Program-made: the position numbers and the translations under genes | Shown here: positions 1 to 5,851 of the stretch, piece by piece | How the letters are laid out: every line of letters starts with the position of its first letter | Position numbering within the stretch: position 1 is the stretch's first letter | The notes under the pieces: generated by a model | Told to the model about the DNA's origin: nothing | What the model saw: only the letters and a program-made list of their open reading frames with translations | The model's database searches: none | NCBI GenBank assembly: GCA_903895475.1 | Contig: CAITUF010000121.1 | Coordinates: 1-6,635 of the forward strand | Reading direction: 5' to 3' | DNA: 6,635 nt | From: an uncultured Opitutia bacterium | Lineage (GTDB): Bacteria; Verrucomicrobiota; Verrucomicrobiia; Opitutales; UBA953

Positions 1-366
1 GATTGGATGTGGGCCCGCGGGTGGGACCGCGAGCACGGCGGGATTCTCTACTTCGTCGACCTCTACGGGAAGCCGATCCAAGAGTATTGGCATTTCATGA
101 AATTCTGGTGGCCGCACAACGAAGCGATTATCGCGACGCTCATGGCTCACGTGATGACCGGTGACCCTAAGTACGCCGAGATGCACCGCCAGGTGCACGA
201 TTGGTCTTACGCGCATTTTCCCGACCGCGACGGCGGCGAATGGTATGGTTACCTGGATCGCGAGGGTCGCCCGACGACCGAGCTCAAGGGCAACATGTGG
301 AAGGGGCCTTTTCATATGCCCCGCCAGAAGCTGGTGTGCTGGCAGCTCTTGGAGGGCTTGAGCTGA
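1..366 (+). CDS. N-acylglucosamine 2-epimerase (AGE/RnBP family), C-terminal part
   Basis: This is the last 121 residues of a cytoplasmic AGE-superfamily (alpha/alpha)6-barrel epimerase, about 390-430 residues when complete; the start is off the left edge. The likely reaction is ManNAc to GlcNAc, the step after sialate lyase. Seen in the sequence: a WWPHNEA segment (about 106-126), as in the later barrel helices of the family, and near the C-terminus WKGPFHMPR (298-324). The His (313-315) and Arg three residues later (322-324) match, from memory, the catalytic His and sugar-binding Arg of Anabaena AGE (His372/Arg375). The other catalytic His of the family lies upstream and cannot be checked. 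Cellobiose 2-epimerases are relatives but usually end in a W-K-x-P-Y-H-N type motif, so the AGE assignment fits better, and the facing sialate operon supports it. It is probably cotranscribed with the next gene, 4 bases downstream, and is not part of the minus-strand operon. Confidence 0.88.
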   Translation, partial: DWMWARGWDREHGGILYFVDLYGKPIQEYWHFMKFWWPHNEAIIATLMAHVMTGDPKYAEMHRQVHDWSYAHFPDRDGGEWYGYLDREGRPTTELKGNMWKGPFHMPRQKLVCWQLLEGLS

Positions 367-370
367 CGCC

Positions 371-1087
371 ATGCATGACTGGGCGCAGGCGATGGTAGGT
401 GATGACTACGTCCCGTGTGTCGAATGTGACCGCGGTATCCCGCGCGCACGCTTCGTGGACGGCAAGGTTGCGTGTCCTTGGTGCCAGGCGGTGCAGGATG
501 ACGCGGGCGGGCAGGTGGTCGTCAGTCCTTTGCCAGTCGGGGCGATGCATCCGAAGGTCACGCAACGCATCGAAGGAGCCGAGCAGGTTTACGTCACGCG
601 ACAGGGTTCGTGGTTCGGCTGGTTCTGGCTGGCCTTCACCACCGTCCACTGCGGGTTCATGTTCTATGGACTCTCCCAGGGTGCGGTCCGGGTGAACGGC
701 AAGCTCGTCGCGGACCCGAGTATCTGGCACTTCCTCGGCCTCTCGGCGTTCTACTCGATTTTCTTCGCCATCGGTTTCGCTTTCACCCTCAGCCGCTACA
801 CCGTTCGGCTGGCGGACGCGCAGGCGACCGTGCGGTTTCGGCTGTTCCCCTTCGTCGGCTGGACTTGGCGTTTGGCCGTTGGCGAGGTGATTCGCGTTTC
901 GTTAGCCTACCGGGGTGCCCGCGAAAACAATAGCGCGGTGAACGCCGTCGTCTTGGTGTCCGACGGTAAAGAAATCAGCTTTGGGTCCTTCTTGGCCAAG
1001 GACGTGAAGGAGTACCTGGCGGGAGCGATTGACGGCTTCTACAACGGTGCGGCGGGTGAGTCAGCGGCCTTCATTCCGAAACCTTGA
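371..1087 (+). CDS. Unrecognised membrane protein: zinc ribbon, two TM helices, PH-like C-terminus
   Basis: I do not recognise this 238-residue protein as a named family. Seen: an N-terminal zinc-ribbon pattern with Cys16-x2-Cys19 and Cys35-x2-Cys38; a linker; two hydrophobic helices at about 82-103 and 118-140; then a soluble, beta-rich C-terminal stretch (about 141-226) with alternating hydrophobics, ending in a short amphipathic helix. The two-helix plus beta-rich tail resembles bacterial PH-domain membrane proteins of the YdbT/bPH kind, but that is inference from shape. The helix pair would place both the zinc ribbon and the tail on the same side, most likely cytoplasmic. ATG 371 is the first possible start, because an in-frame stop lies at 359-361. 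A GGAGG at 351-355 is 15 bases upstream, farther than usual. It follows the epimerase by 4 bases, suggesting cotranscription. Its 3' end overlaps the esterase gene by 17 bases on the other strand. A role in sialate use is not shown. Confidence 0.8.
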   Translation: MHDWAQAMVGDDYVPCVECDRGIPRARFVDGKVACPWCQAVQDDAGGQVVVSPLPVGAMHPKVTQRIEGAEQVYVTRQGSWFGWFWLAFTTVHCGFMFYGLSQGAVRVNGKLVADPSIWHFLGLSAFYSIFFAIGFAFTLSRYTVRLADAQATVRFRLFPFVGWTWRLAVGEVIRVSLAYRGARENNSAVNAVVLVSDGKEISFGSFLAKDVKEYLAGAIDGFYNGAAGESAAFIPKP

Positions 1088-2588
1088 GCACGAACGGTCC
1101 GGCCGGGAGACCGGCCCCATTGCGTAGGGCCGCCGCGGCGTTCATGCGCCACGCGTAGCGGATCTCGGCAACGGGCCCGTCGGTCTCGACGACTAGTTCG
1201 TTACCTTCGACGCGCGTTCCCCGGGCAGCTTTGAAGTCGGTGGCTCCCGTTTGCCGCGTTTCGACTAGAGGTGTCGTCGGGCCCACTAATGTCAGGCCTT
1301 CCGCCGAACGGAAGCGGACACGAATAGTTTTCCCCGTTTGCCGTGCGTTGAGCGCCACCGGACCTTCGGCGATGAGGTCCTTGCGGCCATAGAGGTCGCG
1401 GAGCGCGAGTGTCGCGAGGCGTTCACCGACAGGGCGCTTATTGCGCGGGTGCACGTCCTTGGGCGTGCCGAGGTCGAGTGCGACGGCCATACCGCTACCG
1501 GTAATCTCTGTCGTCAACTGACGTTGGACCTCGCGGAACTCCGGCCAGAACTGTCGAGCTGGCTCGTTGATGGATGGCAACTGCACCCAATAGAAGGGGA
1601 GATTGGGTTGCTGCCAACGCTGGCGCCAGTCGGCGACGAGAAGCTTCATTAGGGCGCCATATTCGGCGATGTCTTCTTGGCGGATGGCATTGCTTTCGCC
1701 TTGGTACCAGAGGACGCCTTTGATTGCAAAGTGGGTAGCTTGGGCTGGGCCAGCCGCCCACGCAAAGCCCGGCTTGAAACCGTGGTTGGGGCCGCAATCG
1801 TCGCTCGGCGCGTCCTTCGCCTGGCCGAGGTGTTGCTGGGCGCGGAGACGCACGAAACTGCCTTCAATGCTTTCATTAGTAAGCCAGTTCCCAGTGACCT
1901 TCTTGCGGAAGACGCCGTTGCTGGCGAGAGCCTCGCGGCTGATGAAGGCTTCGATGGGGGCTCCGCCTACCGCGTAGTTAACGAGCCCGATAGGCAAGCC
2001 CGTATCCGTCGCGACGCGCTTGGCGAAATAGTAGCCGACGGCGCTCATGGGCGCGGTGGCCTTGGGCGTGCCAAGCTCCCAACGGCCTGCATAGAAATTG
2101 GTGACCGTCATCCTAGCGACCGTGGTCGCGTCTAGCGGTGCGGCGGAGCGGTATTGTCCGGCAAAGCTGTAGTTGCGTAGTCGGATGAGTGGAAGGTTGG
2201 CCTTTGCGAGTTCCTGTTTGGCCTCGGCATCGCGGCTTAACGGGAACTCCATATTGGACTGCCCGGCGCAAATCCATACATCGCCGACGAGCACGTTACC
2301 AATCGTCAGGGTTTGGCCGCGCTCTTCGACGGTAATTTGAATGGGCTGACTGCTGGCAGCGCGCCCTGCAAATACTGCCGACCAGAGTCCCGATGGCTCC
2401 GCTACGACGGTGGTCGTTTCGGTGCCCAGACGAACCATCAGCCGTCCGCTAGGCGCGGCCGTACCGATGATTCGGATCGGCTGCTCTCTTTGGAGGACCA
2501 TTCCGTCCCCGAACCATGGATTCAGCTCCGCCGCTGCCGCGAGGCTAGCAATGAAGCAAAAACCGAGGCTCAGCGTCGGTCGAATCAC
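1071..2588 (-). CDS. Sialate O-acetylesterase-type SGNH hydrolase (SASA family), exported
   Basis: This 505-residue exported esterase is predicted to remove O-acetyl groups from sialic acids so that sialidase and lyase can act. Residues 1-20 form a signal peptide with cleavage probably after the alanine run (AAAA-ELNP). A beta-rich N-terminal domain (about 21-100) precedes the SGNH core. Core motifs seen: GQSNMEF with the nucleophile Ser111; the VGGAPIEA block (207-214); WYQGESN (294-300); and DVHPRNK with Asp378 and His380, completing the triad. A beta domain (about 405-505) closes the protein. This domain order and length are normal for sialate 9-O-acetylesterases. The start is GTG at 2588, inside a GTGA overlap with the sialidase stop, with GAAGG just upstream. 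The SASA family also contains xylan acetylesterases, so the substrate rests on the neighbours, which are strongly sialate-related. It is the last gene of the operon. Its 3' end overlaps the convergent membrane-protein gene. Confidence 0.9.
   Translation of the reverse strand: MIRPTLSLGFCFIASLAAAAELNPWFGDGMVLQREQPIRIIGTAAPSGRLMVRLGTETTTVVAEPSGLWSAVFAGRAASSQPIQITVEERGQTLTIGNVLVGDVWICAGQSNMEFPLSRDAEAKQELAKANLPLIRLRNYSFAGQYRSAAPLDATTVARMTVTNFYAGRWELGTPKATAPMSAVGYYFAKRVATDTGLPIGLVNYAVGGAPIEAFISREALASNGVFRKKVTGNWLTNESIEGSFVRLRAQQHLGQAKDAPSDDCGPNHGFKPGFAWAAGPAQATHFAIKGVLWYQGESNAIRQEDIAEYGALMKLLVADWRQRWQQPNLPFYWVQLPSINEPARQFWPEFREVQRQLTTEITGSGMAVALDLGTPKDVHPRNKRPVGERLATLALRDLYGRKDLIAEGPVALNARQTGKTIRVRFRSAEGLTLVGPTTPLVETRQTGATDFKAARGTRVEGNELVVETDGPVAEIRYAWRMNAAAALRNGAGLPAGPFVLKVSE
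1101..1116 (+). other. Perfect GC hairpin with GAGA tetraloop, 13 bases after the membrane-protein stop
   Basis: GGCCGG (1101-1106) and CCGGCC (1111-1116) form a six-base-pair stem closed by GAGA, a GNRA-type loop on the plus strand. It sits where a 3' hairpin of the plus-strand transcript would be expected, but no T tract follows (the next bases are CCATTGCG). It also lies inside the esterase coding region, where it encodes Gly/Pro/Ala-rich residues, so codon composition alone could produce it. A role as a Rho-independent terminator is not supported; transcript-end stabilisation is possible. Confidence 0.25.
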
Positions 2589-3700
2589 TTACCTTCGAGC
2601 TGGGTTCCTGTGATGGCGCGGTAGAGAACGATGGTGTTGCTGGCGGGCTCGTAGAGTACGCCAACGTCGGCACCCACCTGAGCCATCGAACTGTAAGCAA
2701 AGGGCCCCGGGAAGAGTAGGGTCGATTCGGCCCAGGTCTTGCCGCCGTCTGCGGAGCGACGGAACGTGCCGTTAGCACGGTTTTTTCCGGCGGGATTTAA
2801 GAAAAAGATGGTCGTCTTGCCGCCGGCCGTGGCGGAGAGCAGTGAGCCTTGGCAGACAGGCTCGGGCAGGGCGGCATCTTCCGTGGCCTTGGCCCAAGTA
2901 GCGCCACCATCTTGTGACCAGGAGACTTTGCGCAAGGGCGCCCCGGAGCGCCAGCGACGGGAATTTAGATAGAGTGAACCATCGGCGGTTTCGGCGACCT
3001 GCACTTCGTTGAGCTGCATGCCTTCCTGGGGTACTTCAGCACCGCGTTTCCAAGTCTTGCCCGCGTCATCGCTGAAGGCGACCCAGTTCACGAAATTCTT
3101 CTGCGGGTCTTGCGAGTTGAAAGGCATCACCAAGCGACCCGCGAATTTACCTTTGTGTAGTTGGATACCGATGCCGGGGCCGGAGGCGCAGGTCACGGCG
3201 TTATCAGGTTTTAACTCATTGCTCACATCGACGGGCTTGGACCAAGTCGCACCTTCGTCGTCCGACGTCAAAAACTTCAGGCGGTTGCCCTTCGGGTCCT
3301 TCGGGCCAGCGGGGAGGCCGCTGAACTCCTTCCCGCCTGCGGGGAAGGTCTGGAAGAAGAGGAAGACGCGACCGCTCTTGGCGTCCTGCACGAGGCAGGG
3401 GTTATTGCAGCTGTCGTCGCCCTGTTCGTAGGCGATCGTCGGCTTGGACCAGGTTTTCCCTTGGTCCTTGGAGAGCGCGACGAGCAGGTCGTTACCCGCT
3501 TGGTCGGTCGCTTTATCGCGGGCTTCGGCGATGGCAATGAGCGTGCCCTTAGCCGTCATGAGCAGCGCGGGGATGCGCACGGAAGCATGCGGGATATTCT
3601 TCTTCGCTTCGAAGACGGCTACCGCCGGCGTTTCGGAGAGCTTGGGCGCTGCGCTGAGGCAGGCCGGCAGGAGGAGGCAGAGCGTGATTAGTCTTTCCAT
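2585..3700 (-). CDS. Exo-alpha-sialidase (neuraminidase, GH33-like), exported
   Basis: This 371-residue six-bladed-propeller sialidase cleaves terminal alpha-linked sialic acid from glycoconjugates outside the cytoplasm. Five Asp-box repeats (S-x-D-x-G-x-T-W type) start near residues 77, 146, 210, 262 and 316. Predicted catalytic residues, assigned by pattern to known sialidases: Arg42 in the RIP motif; Arg61; acid/base Asp66; Glu232 in NEVQ; Arg248 (or 249) in NSRR; Arg308; nucleophile Tyr336 in AYSS; and Glu351 of YE. No key residue seems missing. Residues 1-18 form a signal peptide; LPAC (11-14) could be an atypical lipobox, so surface lipid anchoring is possible. The reading frame stays open upstream to 4024, but the signal peptide begins at ATG 3700 and the upstream part lies inside the lyase gene in another frame. 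It overlaps the lyase by 13 bases and the esterase by 4. No Shine-Dalgarno site is seen, so translation probably depends on coupling. No carbohydrate-binding module is present. Confidence 0.93.
   Translation of the reverse strand: MERLITLCLLLPACLSAAPKLSETPAVAVFEAKKNIPHASVRIPALLMTAKGTLIAIAEARDKATDQAGNDLLVALSKDQGKTWSKPTIAYEQGDDSCNNPCLVQDAKSGRVFLFFQTFPAGGKEFSGLPAGPKDPKGNRLKFLTSDDEGATWSKPVDVSNELKPDNAVTCASGPGIGIQLHKGKFAGRLVMPFNSQDPQKNFVNWVAFSDDAGKTWKRGAEVPQEGMQLNEVQVAETADGSLYLNSRRWRSGAPLRKVSWSQDGGATWAKATEDAALPEPVCQGSLLSATAGGKTTIFFLNPAGKNRANGTFRRSADGGKTWAESTLLFPGPFAYSSMAQVGADVGVLYEPASNTIVLYRAITGTQLEGK
2592..2596 (-). promoter_or_regulatory. Ribosome binding site for the esterase GTG start
   Basis: On the minus strand the sequence reads GAAGGTAAGTGA. 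The GAAGG lies 3 bases before the GTG at 2588; AAGG pairs with the 5' half of the AAGGAGG consensus, so the effective spacing is acceptable. These bases also encode the last residues of the sialidase (Glu-Gly-Lys). This is the only clear Shine-Dalgarno-like site at a visible minus-strand start, and it supports the rare GTG codon as the real start. Confidence 0.5.
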
Positions 3701-4602
3701 GAGAAATAGCCGATGGCTTCGAGTTCGCCGAGCATCGCTTGGATGCCAGCGGTATCTGGGTTGGCGTTGGGTAGGCGGGCAGGCCCGACTGGGACGTCGA
3801 GGTGCGTCATGAGGGCCTTGGCACAGCCCATGTAGCCACGTTTGGCGACGATGCGGATCACCTGCATCATGCGGTCCTGCTCGAGCTGGCAGGTGGCGAG
3901 GTCGCCCTTTGGGAAGGCCACCATCATGCGCTGCAACGGGCCGGGCACGAAGTTGTACGTACTGCCGACGCCGCCTTGCGCGCCCATGGCAAGGGCCGCG
4001 AGGAAGTACTCGTCGATGCCCCATGGTAGGTCGTACTTGCCGCCGTCGAGCCGCTTGCCGAGCAGGTAGGTGCCGAGGTCGGGGTTGGAGTATTTCACGC
4101 CGGCTAGGTTGGGGATGCGTTGGGCGGCGAGCTTCAGGAAATCGTCGACTGGGAAGTTAATCCCCGTCAGCGGAGGGATGTCGTAGTAGTAGAACGGCAG
4201 CTCCGGGGCGGCGGCGGCCACTTGAGCGCAACAAGCGACAAGGTCCTCCACGTTACGCGGCTTGAAGTAGGACGGCGCAATCATCGAGATGGCGCTGGCT
4301 TGATTGCGCTGGGCATGGGCGGCGAGCGTCGCGGCGTCGGCGAGGCAGTTGGCGCCCACGTGGACGACCACCTTGATGCCGCTGGACTTGGACACGGCGG
4401 CCCAGCGGTCACCGAGGGCGAGGCGTTCGGTGAGTTGCAGGGAAACGCTTTCACCGGTCGTACCGCCGATGAAGACGCGATCGATTTTCCGGGCGAGTAA
4501 GTGTTCAGCCTGTCGTTCGACCACCGCGAGGTTCAGTGAACCATCGGCGTGGAAGGGCGTGTGGGTGGCGGGACAGAGCCCATGGAACTTGAAAGCGGAC
4601 AT
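3688..4602 (-). CDS. nanA: N-acetylneuraminate lyase (DapA/NanA superfamily)
   Basis: This 304-residue cytoplasmic class I aldolase splits Neu5Ac into ManNAc and pyruvate. Seen: GTTGE (47-51), which binds the pyruvate carboxylate; YYYDIP (138-143) with catalytic Tyr140; GVKYS (168-172) with Schiff-base Lys170; GIDE (195-198), matching the GxDE sialate-binding signature; and GSTYN (213-217) with the Ser expected in sialate lyases. The last two motifs separate it from dihydrodipicolinate synthase. Length is normal (about 290-320). Residues around 131-147 (AAAPELPFYYYDIPPLTG) resemble animal NPL lyases more than the E. coli enzyme, from memory. The frame is open to 4674, but the added 24 residues would overlap the transporter gene and are not family-like, so ATG 4602 is chosen; it sits 10 bases after the transporter stop. 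No Shine-Dalgarno site is seen. The 3' end overlaps the sialidase start by 13 bases. Confidence 0.93.
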   Translation of the reverse strand: MSAFKFHGLCPATHTPFHADGSLNLAVVERQAEHLLARKIDRVFIGGTTGESVSLQLTERLALGDRWAAVSKSSGIKVVVHVGANCLADAATLAAHAQRNQASAISMIAPSYFKPRNVEDLVACCAQVAAAAPELPFYYYDIPPLTGINFPVDDFLKLAAQRIPNLAGVKYSNPDLGTYLLGKRLDGGKYDLPWGIDEYFLAALAMGAQGGVGSTYNFVPGPLQRMMVAFPKGDLATCQLEQDRMMQVIRIVAKRGYMGCAKALMTHLDVPVGPARLPNANPDTAGIQAMLGELEAIGYFSWKD

Positions 4603-4612
4603 GAGAAAAGGT

Positions 4613-5851
4613 TTAACGACGCAAGGCGGCGTTAGGTCGGATACATAGGACGACCCCAACGGACAGTAAAGCAATCGCCGCGAAGGAGCCGAAGATGACG
4701 TTCAGAGGGATGTGTGCATCGCGCATCACGCCGAAGCCCCAGTCGGCCAAGCCGCCGCAACTGATGCTGACCAGGTTCATAAACCCGTAACCCGTGGCCC
4801 GGAGTTCGGGGCGAACGAGCTGACAGAGGATGGGCATGTTATTGCAGTCAAAGAAGCCCCAGCCGAGTCCGAAGAGAATGAGGAAGCCGATGGCCACGAC
4901 GAGCGTGCCCGCGTTGCCCACGCCAAAGAGGGCGGGCAAGAAGAGGCTCATGCCGAGTGCGCTGACGAAGATACGGCCGCGTTCCGTGCGCTGCATCCAG
5001 CGGTCGGCCAGCCAGCCGCCGATCCCGACGCCGATGAGGGAGGCAATCTGGACATAGAGCACAGCCGACACCCCCGCCTTGCCTTGGCCGAGGCCGAACT
5101 GTTCGCGAAGAATATCGGGCATCCAGTCTTTCACGACCCAGCCCGCGAGTGCCGGCAACGTGAAGTAGAGCACGAGGAGCAGGAAGTTGCGGTTCGTGAG
5201 AAGTTCGTTGAATGCACTGAAGAAGCGCGGGGTTGGAACTCCCGTCTCGGCGCGGGCGGGCGGATTCCGGAGTAGGAAGAAGAGCGGCACCGCGTAGAAA
5301 ATACCGACCGCCCCGCACCAAGCGAAGGCCGAGCGCCAGCCGATGTCCGGGCTTTCCGCCGCATAGCCAGCGAAGCCGCCGAGAATGATACCGATGTAGA
5401 TACCCATTTGGTGAAACCCAACGGCGCGCGAGCGGGTGGGGCCCAGGTGGAAGTCGGTGATCAGCGCCAGGGCCGCCGGTATGTAGAAGGCCTCGCTGAT
5501 ACCCATAAGCGCGCGTGCCGCGAGTAATTCATTGAAGCTATTTACGTACCCCATGTACCAAGTCACCGCTGACCAGACGAGCAGGCTGGCGCAGATGACG
5601 TTACGCCGGTTGAGGCGATCGGATAAGTATCCGCCCAGTGGGCTGAGGATGGCGTAGACCCATTTGAATGAGCCCAGGACGAGGCCCCAGTTAGCCGCGG
5701 TCCCGATGTCCGGGATATCGCTCATCATCGAAACCTTCATGGCCGCCAGCATCTGGCGATCCAGGTAGTTGAGCAGCGCGACTGGTACGAGCAGCGCGAC
5801 GACGAGCCACGCAGTGCGCATGGCGGAGGCGTTGGGGGCTTCGTCCTTCAT
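4613..5851 (-). CDS. MFS transporter, probable sialic-acid importer
   Basis: This is a 412-residue inner-membrane carrier with about 12 hydrophobic helices. Seen: LNYLDRQML (27-35) in helix 1; the MFS motif A as GYLSDRLNRR (74-83) between helices 2 and 3; a degenerate second copy, GWLADRW (279-285), at the matching point of the C-terminal half; RALMGISEAFYIPAAL in helix 4; and a central cytoplasmic loop at about 195-220. The pattern resembles anion:cation symporters of the MFS (hexuronate/phthalate-like group). The substrate is inferred from position: it lies between the NanM-like gene and the lyase, where Neu5Ac import is needed. It is shorter than E. coli NanT, which has about 496 residues and extra central helices, so it is not a simple NanT counterpart. 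ATG 5851 forms an ATGA overlap with the mutarotase stop, favouring this start over the internal ATG at 5821. No Shine-Dalgarno site is seen. Confidence 0.85.
   Translation of the reverse strand: MKDEAPNASAMRTAWLVVALLVPVALLNYLDRQMLAAMKVSMMSDIPDIGTAANWGLVLGSFKWVYAILSPLGGYLSDRLNRRNVICASLLVWSAVTWYMGYVNSFNELLAARALMGISEAFYIPAALALITDFHLGPTRSRAVGFHQMGIYIGIILGGFAGYAAESPDIGWRSAFAWCGAVGIFYAVPLFFLLRNPPARAETGVPTPRFFSAFNELLTNRNFLLLVLYFTLPALAGWVVKDWMPDILREQFGLGQGKAGVSAVLYVQIASLIGVGIGGWLADRWMQRTERGRIFVSALGMSLFLPALFGVGNAGTLVVAIGFLILFGLGWGFFDCNNMPILCQLVRPELRATGYGFMNLVSISCGGLADWGFGVMRDAHIPLNVIFGSFAAIALLSVGVVLCIRPNAALRR

Noticed and set aside
284..730. 148-codon minus-strand open frame opposite the epimerase end and membrane protein
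   Set aside because: No domain is recognisable, it crosses two opposing genes, and its composition is that of a complementary-strand shadow.
1603..2135. Plus-strand open frames opposite the esterase
   Set aside because: They are antisense to a gene with a full set of SGNH motifs and show no recognisable domain or ribosome binding site.
2680..3480. Repeated Asp-box coding segments as possible DNA repeats
   Set aside because: The similarity is at protein level (propeller blades) with diverged codons; no DNA direct repeat or CRISPR-like array is present.
3009..3812. Plus-strand open frames opposite the sialidase and lyase ends
   Set aside because: The sialidase on the other strand has all its Asp boxes and catalytic residues; these frames show only low-complexity shadow composition.
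3701..4024. Upstream extension of the sialidase reading frame
   Set aside because: It lies within the lyase gene in a different frame, is rich in Arg/Pro as expected of a shadow frame, and would bury the clear signal peptide that begins at 3700.
4603..4674. 24-residue N-terminal extension of the lyase
   Set aside because: It overlaps the transporter C-terminus and carries no family similarity; ATG 4602 gives a normal-length lyase beginning just before its first strand.
4712..5275. 187-codon plus-strand open frame opposite the transporter
   Set aside because: The translation is Glu/Ala/His-rich with no domain signal. It mirrors high-GC codon use of the transporter on the other strand.
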